This document shows positions 25,029 to 33,433 of a stretch of DNA of 50,393 bases, one piece after another. Source of the DNA: Alphaproteobacteria bacterium. Its GTDB lineage: Bacteria; Pseudomonadota; Alphaproteobacteria; Micavibrionales; Micavibrionaceae. Position 1 is the first letter of the stretch. Each line of letters starts with the position of its first letter. The DNA lies in NCBI GenBank assembly GCA_009929775.1, contig RZZS01000010.1:1-50393 (forward strand), in the 5' to 3' direction. A model generated the notes under the pieces. It saw only the letters and a program-made list of their open reading frames with translations. It made no database searches and was not told the DNA's origin. The position numbers and the translations under genes are program-made.

Positions 25029-25778
25029 ATGTTTTTGCGACGCCTTGCACTCATCTTTGCCTTTCTGGCGTGTCTGCCCCGCGCCGAAGCTGCCCCATGT
25101 CCGGGCGGTGACCGGGCCTGCCTTCTGAACCAGTTGAACGAATCCATTTCCGCCATCGGCGAAACGGCCTGGCGCGATAAGGCTTTACGCGAATACGCCA
25201 AAACGCTTGCTTTCGATGGGAGGATGGACGAGGCGATTTCCCTCATCGCCCGAATCGAGAACCCCGATACGAAGGCCATGACCATACGCGGAATCGGCAT
25301 GGCGGCCTCTGATATCCGGCTGCCCGCGGAGCAGCGCGAAGCGCTCTGGAGCCAGTTGCACGCCGAAGCCGCAAAGATCGGGCACGACGCCTCGCATGCA
25401 ATCGCGCTCACCTATATCGCAATGGCTCAGGCCTTCGCTGGCGACGACGATGCGGCAACCAGGACAGCGTCTTCCATGGAGAATTCAGCCCTCCGCAACA
25501 AGGCTTTTTCTGAAAGCGCCGAAATCCAGGCTGAGCGCGGCGACTTCGCGACCGCCATGGACAGCATAGGCCGTATCGACAGCGAGCCATTCCGCGACAA
25601 GACGTTCCGGATTGTCTCGGAGGTATTCGCGAAGCGCGGAGCTTTTGGTGATGCCGCCGCCACGGTCGACAAAATCGGCAACGCAACCTTGCGCGCCGAG
25701 GCAATCCAGTCCATCCTCGACAAACAGAAGCCGCGCGACGTTCCGAAACACAACCCGCCGCGCCCTGGAGAAGAGTAA
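25029..25778 (+). CDS. Secreted helical-repeat protein at the head of ftsEX
   Basis: A 249-residue protein I do not recognise as a named family. ATG 25029 gives a clean signal peptide (MFLRRLALIFAFLACLPRAEA, cleaved before APC); ATG 25008 overlaps the promoter. The mature part has two cysteines (PCPGGDRAC) and repeated helical units of about 34 residues with the pattern I-x4-RxKA-x4-A-x6-G-(D/R)-F/M-x2-A. Examples are WRDKALREYAKTLAFDGRMD, LRNKAFSESAEIQAERGDFA and FRDKTFRIVSEVFAKRGAFG, a TPR-like solenoid. The stop directly abuts the ftsE start. FtsEX controls periplasmic wall hydrolysis in other bacteria, so a periplasmic partner is plausible, but this is inference. Confidence 0.75.
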   Translation: MFLRRLALIFAFLACLPRAEAAPCPGGDRACLLNQLNESISAIGETAWRDKALREYAKTLAFDGRMDEAISLIARIENPDTKAMTIRGIGMAASDIRLPAEQREALWSQLHAEAAKIGHDASHAIALTYIAMAQAFAGDDDAATRTASSMENSALRNKAFSESAEIQAERGDFATAMDSIGRIDSEPFRDKTFRIVSEVFAKRGAFGDAAATVDKIGNATLRAEAIQSILDKQKPRDVPKHNPPRPGEE

Positions 25779-26483
25779 TTGATTAAGTTCGAACATGTCG
25801 GTCTGCGTTACGGAATCGGTCCGGAAGTGCTCAGCGATGTGTCCTTCACGCTTGAGCCCGGTTCGTTCCATTTCCTGAGCGGGCCATCGGGAGCCGGGAA
25901 AAGTTCACTCATGTCGCTCCTGTTCATTGGTCGAATGCCGACTCGCGGAATTGTGTCGATGTTCGACCAGAACATCGCCCAGCTCGGACGGAAACAGCTC
26001 ACGGCGATCCGGCGGCGCATCGGCGTCGTCTTTCAGGATTTCAGGCTGCTGAACAACCTGTCGGCGTTCGACAACGTCGCCCTGCCGCTCCGCATTCAGG
26101 GAAAGCCAGAGAAAGAGATACGCGCCAACGTGCACGAGCTGCTCGAATGGGTCGGACTCGGAGATCACATGCATTCACTGCCCAGCACGATGTCCGGCGG
26201 CCAGCAGCAGCGGATCGCCATCGCGCGCGCCGTAATCACGCGTCCGCGCATGCTTCTCGCCGACGAGCCGACCGGAAACCTCGATGACGAGATCGGCTTT
26301 CGCCTGATGAATCTGTTCGAGCAACTAAACCGGATGGGCACGACTATCGTTATCGCCACCCACAACGAGTCCATGATTGAGCGTTTCGCGCACAAGCGTC
26401 TCATACTCGATTCCGGACGGCTTTCCATCGTCGAGCCAAAAAGCTGGGTTCGGCGCAAGATCGAGGAGGTGACCGGAAAATGA
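25779..26483 (+). CDS. ftsE: Cell-division ATP-binding protein FtsE
   Basis: A 234-residue ABC ATPase that with FtsX transmits ATP hydrolysis across the membrane to activate septal peptidoglycan hydrolases. The only in-frame start fitting the family is TTG 25779, with ggagaag six bases upstream inside the preceding gene. Walker A is GPSGAGKSSLM (about 36). The Q-loop VVFQDFRLL, the signature TMSGGQQQRIAIARA and Walker B RMLLADEPTGNLD are intact, as is the H-loop IATHNE. It overlaps ftsX by four bases. Confidence 0.95.
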   Translation: MIKFEHVGLRYGIGPEVLSDVSFTLEPGSFHFLSGPSGAGKSSLMSLLFIGRMPTRGIVSMFDQNIAQLGRKQLTAIRRRIGVVFQDFRLLNNLSAFDNVALPLRIQGKPEKEIRANVHELLEWVGLGDHMHSLPSTMSGGQQQRIAIARAVITRPRMLLADEPTGNLDDEIGFRLMNLFEQLNRMGTTIVIATHNESMIERFAHKRLILDSGRLSIVEPKSWVRRKIEEVTGK

Positions 26484-27415
26484 GGCGACTCTTCCGCGAG
26501 AAGATGCTCGGCAGCGCGCGCAGCCGGACCTACGACATTCCACTCGACAGGGGCGCAGGATCCGGCTTCCTGATCCTGCTGGTCCTGCTGATGACGTTCC
26601 TTGCGATGCTTGCGCTTTCGTCGTCTTTCGTGCTCGGAGCGATGACCAGCCGCTGGTCCTCAGGGCTGGAGAACAAGGTGACCATCGAAATCCCGGCTAC
26701 GAACTCCGAAGGGGAAACACGCAGCCTGGCGGAAATTCAGGCCGTTGCCGGGCGAATGAAGAGCCTGCTCGGCAACCACCCGGCCATCGCGCAAACGGAA
26801 ATTCTCAAGAGCGAAGATGTTTTGGCGCTCGTCGCGCCATGGCTCGGCGAAGATCTGTCTCTTGCCGAGATACCGGTTCCGGGTCTGATCTCCGTCGAAC
26901 TGATTGATGCGGACGCGGCTGTCATCAAGGGTCTTTCAGAACGAATTTCAGCCATTGATGCCGCCTCGCGCCTCGACGCGCACGAAGCATGGCTCGGCGA
27001 CCTCCTCCGGTTCACACGGTCCCTGCACTTCGCAGCCTTTCTTCTCGCCCTCATCATCAGCATTACGACCGTGACCGCCGTCGCCGGAGCGGTGAGGGCG
27101 CGGATGGCGATGCACAAGGCCGAGGTTGAACTGCTCCACCTGATGGGCGCAAGCGACGAGTACATTACCCGCCAATTCCAGCGCCACTCGCTGCTTCTGG
27201 CGCTGAAAGGTGGCATCGCGGGCACGCTCGCCGCTTTCGCGGGACTGATGATTGTCGACTGGATTGGTGGCGAGATGGATGTTGTTCTGCTGCCGGATTT
27301 CCGTCTTCACGTGCTGCAGATCGCTGCTCTTATGGCGATGCCTCTGGCTATCGCGCTCATTGCCACGCTTACAGCGCGGTTCACGGTCATGCGTGCACTG
27401 GTTCGAATGCCGTAG
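26480..27415 (+). CDS. ftsX: Cell-division protein FtsX
   Basis: A 311-residue permease-like partner of FtsE. The cytoplasmic N-terminus is followed by membrane helix 1 (GFLILLVLLMTFLAMLALSS, about 30-50) and a periplasmic domain (about 60-175). Three more helices lie at about 188-212, 245-262 and 275-298. The FtsX signature VELLHLMGASDEYITRQFQR is at about 215. It starts at an ATGA overlap with ftsE. The periplasmic loop is what normally touches the hydrolase activator. The gene is intact and of normal length. Confidence 0.94.
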   Translation: MRRLFREKMLGSARSRTYDIPLDRGAGSGFLILLVLLMTFLAMLALSSSFVLGAMTSRWSSGLENKVTIEIPATNSEGETRSLAEIQAVAGRMKSLLGNHPAIAQTEILKSEDVLALVAPWLGEDLSLAEIPVPGLISVELIDADAAVIKGLSERISAIDAASRLDAHEAWLGDLLRFTRSLHFAAFLLALIISITTVTAVAGAVRARMAMHKAEVELLHLMGASDEYITRQFQRHSLLLALKGGIAGTLAAFAGLMIVDWIGGEMDVVLLPDFRLHVLQIAALMAMPLAIALIATLTARFTVMRALVRMP

Positions 27416-27431
27416 TCAAGACGGTATTGAG

Positions 27432-28031
27432 ATGAAGATTTTTTTTCGATCGGCAGGAGCGTTTCTATTGTTCGCGGTTCTTGGCTGGCTTCTCGGTTTC
27501 GGCGCATTCGCAGTTGATGCGGCGTCGGCGCGTCCCGACGATCTGGCCGGAAGAACCGACGCGGTCGTCGTCCTCACGGGCGGCGCGAACCGGATTGAGG
27601 AAGGCCTTCGCCTTTTCGCGACCGGAAGCGCCCCGCACCTTTTCATATCCGGGGTCCATGAAAGCGTCGACGTCGATTCGATCAAGGCAATGTGGAAAGG
27701 ATCCATCGACCTGCCGGATTGCTGCCTGACGCTCGGCCACTCGGCGAGCAATACAATGGACAACGCGTCCGAAACCCGCCGCTGGCTTGAGGAGAACGAG
27801 ATCAAATCGATCCGGCTCGTAACCTCGAATTACCATATGCGCCGCTCGCTGCTGGAATTCAGCGAGGCCATGCCCGACATAGAGATCATACGCCACCCGG
27901 TCCTGCCAGAGCGGCTGGAGACCTGGAGTGCGCCTTTCTGGTCCCTCGCATTCCGGGAATACCACAAGACCCTCTTGACATGGGTACGCCAGCGCCTTGC
28001 CCTTACCCCGACCTTCACGAAAATCCAATGA
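27432..28031 (+). CDS. DUF218/YdcF-family membrane protein
   Basis: A 199-residue protein of the SanA/ElyC/YdcF family. ATG 27432 (MKIFFRSAGAF) is chosen because the membrane helix FLLFAVLGWLLGFGAFAV follows at once; the longer frame upstream is antisense or shadow of ftsX. The DUF218 domain shows DAVVVLTGGANRIEEGL, PHLFISGVHE, ASNTMDNASET and IRLVTSNYHMRRSLLEF. Relatives affect envelope and peptidoglycan integrity, but the reaction is unknown. It is 16 bases after ftsX and its stop overlaps the acyltransferase start by four bases, so it belongs to the same operon. Confidence 0.88.
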   Translation: MKIFFRSAGAFLLFAVLGWLLGFGAFAVDAASARPDDLAGRTDAVVVLTGGANRIEEGLRLFATGSAPHLFISGVHESVDVDSIKAMWKGSIDLPDCCLTLGHSASNTMDNASETRRWLEENEIKSIRLVTSNYHMRRSLLEFSEAMPDIEIIRHPVLPERLETWSAPFWSLAFREYHKTLLTWVRQRLALTPTFTKIQ

Positions 28032-28789
28032 CGACTTTTTTTCGTTCAAGCATCTTCAATATTGTTTTTGTCCTCTGGAGCGCGGTTCTCAGTATCCTGT
28101 TGTATCCGTCTCTGTTTTTCCTTTCCCGGGAAAAGATGCTTGGAATCGTTCGTTTCTGGGTACGCTCGGTTGTTTGGCTCGAGCGCTCGATTCTCGGCCT
28201 GCGCTATGAAATCCGGGGGTCGCACCATCTTCCGGAAAACGGACCCTGCATCATTGCAGCCAAACACGAGTCGCAATTCGAGACGCTCAAGCTGCACATC
28301 CTGTTTCAGGACCCCGCCATCGTCCTGAAGCAAGAACTCCTGAGGATTCCTCTCTGGGGGCGTTTTCTTGGCGCGATCAAACCCATCGCCATCGATCGTT
28401 CCGCCGGACGGGAAGCCATGGCGCAGGTCGTCGAAGGCGCGAAGACGGTCATGGAGCAAGGCCGTCCGATAGTCATCTTCCCGCAAGGCACCCGCGTCTG
28501 GCCGCATCAAACACCCAAAGACCGCCCCTACAAGATGGGCGTCGCCCGCATTCAGGAAGCGACTGGCCTGCCCATCGTTCCGCTCGCGCTGAACAGCGGA
28601 CTATTCTGGCCGCGCCGCGGCTGGAACAAACCGGCCGGCACCGTCGTGTTCGAGTTTCTGCCGCCAATTCCCCCGGGCAGGCGTCCGGCTGACACGATCC
28701 GCGAACTCGAAACCGCGCTCGAAACCGCCTCGAACGCGCTTCACGATGAGGCGCGCTGGGCATTTCGGCTTAGGGCGGAGGGGCGCTGA
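28028..28789 (+). CDS. plsC: 1-acyl-sn-glycerol-3-phosphate acyltransferase
   Basis: A 253-residue membrane acyltransferase of the PlsC/LPLAT family that makes phosphatidic acid from lysophosphatidic acid. ATG 28028 overlaps the preceding stop (ATGA). The N-terminal helix is IFNIVFVLWSAVLSILLYPS. Motif I is AAKHESQFET (about 77), an HX4E form of the usual HX4D. Motif III reads VIFPQGTR (about 152), where FPEGTR is usual. GLPIVPLALNSGLFWP fits motif IV. The substitutions occur in known members, so activity is likely, but the acyl acceptor may differ. Confidence 0.9.
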   Translation: MTTFFRSSIFNIVFVLWSAVLSILLYPSLFFLSREKMLGIVRFWVRSVVWLERSILGLRYEIRGSHHLPENGPCIIAAKHESQFETLKLHILFQDPAIVLKQELLRIPLWGRFLGAIKPIAIDRSAGREAMAQVVEGAKTVMEQGRPIVIFPQGTRVWPHQTPKDRPYKMGVARIQEATGLPIVPLALNSGLFWPRRGWNKPAGTVVFEFLPPIPPGRRPADTIRELETALETASNALHDEARWAFRLRAEGR

Positions 28790-28822
28790 AGCGTCAAAAG
28801 AGCGTAACTCCCCAGCTGTCGT

Positions 28823-28875
28823 CCCTCTCCCTCACGGCAATCGCTTGAACACAGGTCCGCAGTGAGAGGGAGAGG
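28823..28875. repeat. Imperfect inverted repeat between plsC and DUF2125 gene
   Basis: cctctccctcac (28824-28835) pairs with gtgagagggagagg (28862-28875) apart from a two-base bulge, around a 26-base loop. Elements of this ctctccctcac type are scattered as extragenic repeats in many proteobacteria. It could end the ftsEX-plsC transcript, although no T-run follows. The rest of the 195-base gap shows nothing clear. Confidence 0.55.
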
Positions 28876-28984
28876 CGGTCTGCCCCCGGGCCGGATTATT
28901 TCTGTTCACCCGTTTTCTTTACCGTTGAATTGCATTACGTTTCTTCTGACGGATCGTTTATTGTACCGCCGGGTTGTTTTAAGA

Positions 28985-29809
28985 ATGAGCATCAAATCAA
29001 AATCTGCGGTCGTCGCCGCCATCCTTGTCCCGGTCCTCGTCCTCCTTGCCCTCTTCTGGTCGGTCTTCTGGTGGATAGCGGCGCGGGAAATACGGGATCA
29101 GGCGGAGAGCCTTCGCGCGTCTGTGGCCAGCGACGGGTACGACGTTTATGGTGCGCCCGTCTCGGTCGGCGGCTTCCCCGGCCCGCACGAGGTCCGGTTT
29201 TCCGGAGGGCTGCGCGGATTTGGCCTGAATGTTGAAGTCCCCCTGCTTGTCGCCGAAGGCTTCTTCATGCCCGGACAGGAGGTGTTCGTCACCCTTCCCG
29301 GCGGCGCGCGCCTCCTTGAACCGTCCGACCCGCACGGCCTGTGGCGGCTAAAGAGCGCGGTCGTCTCCTTCATCATTCCCGAACATATTCCTGCCGAGCT
29401 CACCGCGCCCCACATGAAAGCATGGCAGGAAGCGGGCGGCACGCTGGACATTACCGGCTTCGATATCAAGCGCGAGGATCTCGCGGTCACCGGCAAGGGC
29501 GTTGTCCGGCTCGACCCGGACCTTCAGCCGGAGGGACGTATCGCGCTCGAAATGACCGGCCATCTGAAATTTCTCGAGACGCTTAAAAACGCGGGATTGA
29601 TAAATCCGAATCAGGTCATGCTGGTCGGGGCGCTCCTCGCCGCAGCGAGCAAGCCCGCGCCAGAAACCGGCGAACTCATGCTTTCCGCCGACCTGATTGT
29701 TCAGGACCGGACGCTGACGATTGGTCCGGCACGGGTGGGGTCCCTTCCCGCGATCGAATGGCCCCGCCCTTCGACGGATAGACGTAATCCGCCTGCCCCG
29801 CCTCAATGA
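28985..29809 (+). CDS. DUF2125-family periplasmic protein
   Basis: A 274-residue alphaproteobacterial protein of the DUF2125 family. ATG 28985 (MSIKSKSAV) is chosen because the membrane anchor VVAAILVPVLVLLALFWSVF follows. The periplasmic domain contains DVYGAPVSVGGFPGPHEVRF, the diagnostic SVGGFP block, then a long beta-rich region. Function is unknown; the fold is reminiscent of AsmA-like lipid-handling proteins. The natural end is near GPARVGSLPAIEW. The last 14 residues are a low-complexity tail read antisense to tyrC, with 134 bases of tail-to-tail overlap. Confidence 0.85.
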   Translation: MSIKSKSAVVAAILVPVLVLLALFWSVFWWIAAREIRDQAESLRASVASDGYDVYGAPVSVGGFPGPHEVRFSGGLRGFGLNVEVPLLVAEGFFMPGQEVFVTLPGGARLLEPSDPHGLWRLKSAVVSFIIPEHIPAELTAPHMKAWQEAGGTLDITGFDIKREDLAVTGKGVVRLDPDLQPEGRIALEMTGHLKFLETLKNAGLINPNQVMLVGALLAAASKPAPETGELMLSADLIVQDRTLTIGPARVGSLPAIEWPRPSTDRRNPPAPPQ

Positions 29810-30659
29810 CCTGACGCCTTATGTTGCGGGTGCGAGTAAAGAATTTTTCCAGCTGCCGCCCGTCCTGCCAGCGAATCGAGCGCTGAAGCATAGACAAATC
29901 CTCGTTGAACCGCTGAAGCACGTCGAGGACCGCGTCCTTGTTGGTCAGAAACACGTCGCGCCACATAACCGGGTCCGAAGCCGCTATCCGGGTAAAATCG
30001 CGAAAACCCGACGCCGAGAATTTGATGACATCCGACTGAAGATGCTCTTCGAGATCCGTCGCCGTGCCGACGATGGTGTACGCGATCAGGTGCGGCAGGT
30101 GCGAGGTGATAGCGAGCACGATATCATGGCGGTGCGGGTCCATGATCTCTATCCGCGACCCGCAGGCCTCCCAAAAAGCCGTTATTTTCTCAACCGCGCG
30201 AATATCCGTTTCGGGGAGCGGAGTAAGAACGCACCAGCGATTGATGAACAGTTCGTGGAACCCGGATTCCGGACCGGATTGCTCGGTTCCGGCAATCGGG
30301 TGGCCGGGGACGAAGTGTACGCTGTCCGGAAGATGCGGAGCGATGGCGTTTGCTGCGACCTGTTTTACGGATCCCACATCGGTCACGATGGCGCCAGCTT
30401 TCAGAACGGGCCCGACAACGCGGGCCGTTTCGGCGAAGGCCCCGACGGGAACAGCGAAAACGACGAGGTCGGATTCCTGGACGCCTTCGGCGGCATCCAC
30501 AGTTGCCTCGTCGCAAATTTTGAGACGCAGGGCCGTTTCACAAACAGCCGGGTCGCGATCAACGCAAACAACGCGCCGACCGAGCCCATGCACCCGGATC
30601 GCGCGAGCAAGTGAAGAGCCAATAAGGCCCATGCCGATAATGCTAATTCGCTCGAACAT
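29676..30659 (-). CDS. tyrC: Prephenate/arogenate dehydrogenase
   Basis: A 327-residue NAD(P)-dependent enzyme of tyrosine synthesis. The Rossmann start is ISIIGMGLIGSSLARAI. VFAVPVGAF and DVGSVKQVAANAIAPHLP follow, then the catalytic histidine region FVPGHPIAGTEQSGPE. ITSHLPHLIAYTIV and FKFSASGFRDFTRIA-type segments mark the helical dimerisation domain. No ACT domain is present, as in other TyrC proteins. The natural end is near VIEAGQADYVYPS; about 30 further residues are low-complexity, read antisense to the DUF2125 gene. It starts six bases after the chorismate mutase stop, so the two form an operon. Confidence 0.95.
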   Translation of the reverse strand: MFERISIIGMGLIGSSLARAIRVHGLGRRVVCVDRDPAVCETALRLKICDEATVDAAEGVQESDLVVFAVPVGAFAETARVVGPVLKAGAIVTDVGSVKQVAANAIAPHLPDSVHFVPGHPIAGTEQSGPESGFHELFINRWCVLTPLPETDIRAVEKITAFWEACGSRIEIMDPHRHDIVLAITSHLPHLIAYTIVGTATDLEEHLQSDVIKFSASGFRDFTRIAASDPVMWRDVFLTNKDAVLDVLQRFNEDLSMLQRSIRWQDGRQLEKFFTRTRNIRRQVIEAGQADYVYPSKGGAIRSREGTPPVPDQSSASGPEQSGRRKA

Positions 30660-30665
30660 TGCCCC

Positions 30666-31559
30666 TTAGCCTTGCTGCTTCCTGGCGCCAGTCAGGTCGT
30701 CGATCGTTTCATAGAGCGGTGGTCTTGGATAGCCCCCGATACAAGTCGCGCGACCATCGCGATCCTCAAGCTTGTCGAGGAGAGTCCTGAGGCGCGCATC
30801 ATCCGGAGCGACGTAGCCGTCTACGACGAGCAGATGCAGGGACGGCATGCTGTGGTTCGGGCACTTGCGGGAATACATCGAAACCGGCGTGAAACCGGCC
30901 TTGTTAGCCTGCTCGACGACCCGGCCCCGGCTGATGCTCTGGCTGATTTCGAGGGCGACGAAACTCTGGTCATCACCGGTCTCGTCATACGTAATGCGCG
31001 CAACGATGAGGGCCATGCTTTCAGTATCCGGCGATTCGGTTCGTACATCACCGTACGGCAAGCGCACAACGATTCGCATCGGTCTGTCGCCACCGCTCGC
31101 AAGATAATGCCACCACGGGTTCTCGTCGCCATCCACCGGCCACGGCACCACCGCAAAAGTAACTTCCTCCTCCCGGACCATACTGATGGCAGCGAGAGGA
31201 TTCGACACGCGCGTCATCGGCAGGACGCTGCCGAAATAATCACGCGCCTGATCCCATGTATTCTGCTTGCCCTCCGGAGCGCACACCGCCACTTTGAGCC
31301 CTGTCTGCAACAGCGAGACAGCGCCTACGAGCTCGCGCCATATCCTCACAATCGCGGCGCGCGGCAATTTCCCTTCATGGCGTCCCAGAAGCCTGCGGAT
31401 CATGACCGCTTCCCGTGCAGGCTGAATGATTTGCAGGCGGCTCCTGCGCTTTTCTTCGCTGACGTCGACGATAAGCTCCGCACGCTGCATCAGCAAGTCG
31501 TGGATCTGGTTATCCAGCGTGTCGATCTTCCGTCGGATTTCTTCAAGTTTCTTAGACAT
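30666..31559 (-). CDS. Chorismate mutase with a prephenate-dehydratase-like C-terminal region
   Basis: A 297-residue protein. Residues 1-90 are an AroQ-type chorismate mutase helix bundle: LEEIRRKIDTLDNQIHDLLM, then QRAELIVDVSEEK, then PAREAVMIRRLLGRHEGKLP. These carry the Arg, Lys and Glu that bind chorismate. The rest (about 100-290) resembles the periplasmic-binding-like prephenate dehydratase and ACT regions (SRGRVVEQANKAGF). However, I do not see the TRF motif of active dehydratases. It should supply prephenate for tyrC downstream. metA is divergent, 66 bases upstream. Confidence 0.88.
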   Translation of the reverse strand: MSKKLEEIRRKIDTLDNQIHDLLMQRAELIVDVSEEKRRSRLQIIQPAREAVMIRRLLGRHEGKLPRAAIVRIWRELVGAVSLLQTGLKVAVCAPEGKQNTWDQARDYFGSVLPMTRVSNPLAAISMVREEEVTFAVVPWPVDGDENPWWHYLASGGDRPMRIVVRLPYGDVRTESPDTESMALIVARITYDETGDDQSFVALEISQSISRGRVVEQANKAGFTPVSMYSRKCPNHSMPSLHLLVVDGYVAPDDARLRTLLDKLEDRDGRATCIGGYPRPPLYETIDDLTGARKQQG

Positions 31560-31625
31560 GGACTTCTTCGGCGCGTTGCAGCTATAACGTTCCTACTTAC
31601 AGCGCCAACGAGAAGAAATCAAACA

Positions 31626-32687
31626 ATGCCTTTAGTCCAGCATTCAGATTTGCCCACCTTCGAGCGACTCCGCCTCGAAGGCCGCGACGTCCTGCCGGAG
31701 GGCCGCGCCTTTACCCAGGACATTCGCGAACTTCACATCGGTTTTTGTAACATGATGCCGGACGCCGCGCTTGAAGCCGCAGAGCGCCAGTTCTTCCGTC
31801 TCGTCGGCGAGAGCAACAAAATTGCACAGTTCTACATACATCCCTTCACCCTGCCGGTCGTCGAACGCAGCGACAAAGCGAAGGCCTATTTCAACCAGTA
31901 CTACGAGCCTCTCGAAACAATCATGGACGAAGGGCTCGACGCGCTCATCATCACGGGCGCGAGTGAAGAATCAAATCCGAAGGTGAGCGACAAGTCCTAC
32001 TGGAAGCCGCTTCTCGAACTGCTCGAATGGTCGCACCAGAACGTTACGTCTACGCTCTGTTCGTGCCTCGCCAGCCACGCCGCCGTCACGTACAAATACG
32101 GGCAGGAGCCCTCATGGCAGGACGACAAGTGTTTCGGCATTTTTTCCCACCGGGTGGCCGACCGGGGACATCCGCTCGCGCGCTGTATGAATACGGTCTT
32201 TAACGCTCCGCACGCCCGCCACAACCAGATTACAGCGTCGCAGTTCCGGGAAGCTGGCCTTTCGATTGTCGCAGAGAGCGAAGAGGCTGGCGTCCACGCG
32301 GCGACCAGCCGCGACGGAATTCGTCTCGTCTGCTTTCAAGGGCACCCGGAATACGACACGTTTTCCCTGCTAAAAGAGTACCGGCGCGAGATCGAGGTGT
32401 TCCGCGAAGGCGGGCGACCGGACTACCCTACGTTTCCAAAAAGCTACTTTAATCCCGAGGCCGCAGAATTCGTCCTTGGATATCAGTCCGACGTCGAGGC
32501 TGGTAAGGACCCCGGCCCCTTCCCGGAAGAGGAGCTTGCCGAAAAACTCGACAACACATGGACCGACAGCGCGCGCGCGATGATCGCCAACTGGATCGGC
32601 GCCGTTTACCAGATCACGGACGTCGACCGGCGCAAGCCGTTCATGCAAGGGGTCAACCCGGAGGATCCTTTCGGGCTCTATTCCTGA
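31626..32687 (+). CDS. metA: Homoserine O-acyltransferase MetA
   Basis: A 353-residue enzyme of the MetA family that activates homoserine, usually with succinyl-CoA, for methionine synthesis. Segment 31626-32687 is chosen over the longer open frame because IGFCNMMPDAALEAAERQFF and the catalytic core follow ATG 31626. The glutamine-amidotransferase-like fold shows LIITGASEE, STLCSCLASHAAV with the expected nucleophilic cysteine, FGIFSHRV and CFQGHPEYD with the His-Glu pair. The cysteine block reads SCLASHA, where the enterobacterial form is ICWGAQA. Acyl specificity cannot be read from this. I looked for a SAM riboswitch in the 66 bases upstream and found none. Confidence 0.9.
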   Translation: MPLVQHSDLPTFERLRLEGRDVLPEGRAFTQDIRELHIGFCNMMPDAALEAAERQFFRLVGESNKIAQFYIHPFTLPVVERSDKAKAYFNQYYEPLETIMDEGLDALIITGASEESNPKVSDKSYWKPLLELLEWSHQNVTSTLCSCLASHAAVTYKYGQEPSWQDDKCFGIFSHRVADRGHPLARCMNTVFNAPHARHNQITASQFREAGLSIVAESEEAGVHAATSRDGIRLVCFQGHPEYDTFSLLKEYRREIEVFREGGRPDYPTFPKSYFNPEAAEFVLGYQSDVEAGKDPGPFPEEELAEKLDNTWTDSARAMIANWIGAVYQITDVDRRKPFMQGVNPEDPFGLYS

Positions 32688-33433
32688 AAACGCAAACCGC
32701 GCGGCGCACCCGCAGGTTTCGGTGCCAGAAGACCTCGCCCCCGTATTTTCACACGGGCTTCGGCCTTGCTGCCGGTTGGCGCATAGAGCTGCTTGCTTGC
32801 CTCGATCATGTGCAACCCGCCAAGCGCGGGATAAACCGCCTTTCCAACCCCCTCCCAAACGCCTGCGGCGCGGAAGACAACCGAAATCCGAACGGGCGGA
32901 ATGAACAGCATTTCAAACGCCCGCTCCTGTACGAACAAGCAGTCCCGCAGCTGATTGGCAAGTTGTCCCTGCGAAAACGGTCGGCCATGCCCGAACGGTG
33001 ACCATTCAGCCCGCGCCCACATCCCGAGACGATTGGGAGCGATGACGACAAGGCGACCGTTGCTTTTCAAGACGCGCCATATCTCCTCAAGGTTCGGGCG
33101 TATCAACTCGGAATATTCAAGGCCGTGGATCATAAGGACCCGGTCGATGGAATTCGTCTCGAACGGCAACTCCGACTCTTCCGCCATGCAGACGAGATTT
33201 GGTGAGTCGGCCGGCCACGCGTGCGCGCCGAGAGCCGCCGGCATTTGAAGAAAACAGCGCTCGGCCGAATCTGACAGCGCGCGCATATAGGGTGCCGCAT
33301 AGCCGCATCCCAGCACGCTTAAACCCGTGACATCCGGCCAGCATTGCCGGATCCGGTGCGTAATGATCCTGCGTACCACCCTGCCAGCATGGGTGTTGTA
33401 GAAAGTCTTGAAATCATAAACCGAGGAAAACAT
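32678..33433 (-). CDS. SAM-dependent methyltransferase
   Basis: A 251-residue class I methyltransferase of a type common next to mutT and secA in alphaproteobacteria. ATG 33433 (MFSSVYDFKTFYNTHAGRV) shares one base with the MutT stop (TGATG), which supports it over upstream starts. Motif I reads GLSVLGCGYAAPYM, a weak GxGxG. NLVCMAEESELPFETNSIDR and GLEYSELIRPNLEEIWRVLK follow, then GRLVVIAPNRLGMWAR. The substrate is unknown. It overlaps the end of metA by 10 bases on the opposite strand. Confidence 0.85.
   Translation of the reverse strand: MFSSVYDFKTFYNTHAGRVVRRIITHRIRQCWPDVTGLSVLGCGYAAPYMRALSDSAERCFLQMPAALGAHAWPADSPNLVCMAEESELPFETNSIDRVLMIHGLEYSELIRPNLEEIWRVLKSNGRLVVIAPNRLGMWARAEWSPFGHGRPFSQGQLANQLRDCLFVQERAFEMLFIPPVRISVVFRAAGVWEGVGKAVYPALGGLHMIEASKQLYAPTGSKAEARVKIRGRGLLAPKPAGAPRGLRFQE

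Noticed and set aside
27390-27415. A ggttcgaatgcc stretch resembling a tRNA T-loop
   Set aside because: It is the last codons of ftsX and has no acceptor or anticodon stem around it.
30672-31625. A 318-codon in-frame extension upstream of metA
   Set aside because: It is antisense to the chorismate mutase gene; MetA homology begins at ATG 31626.
31560-31625. A SAM riboswitch upstream of metA
   Set aside because: The 66-base gap lacks the conserved core sequences of SAM-II or related motifs; only a weak 5-bp ggcgc/gcgcc pairing is visible.
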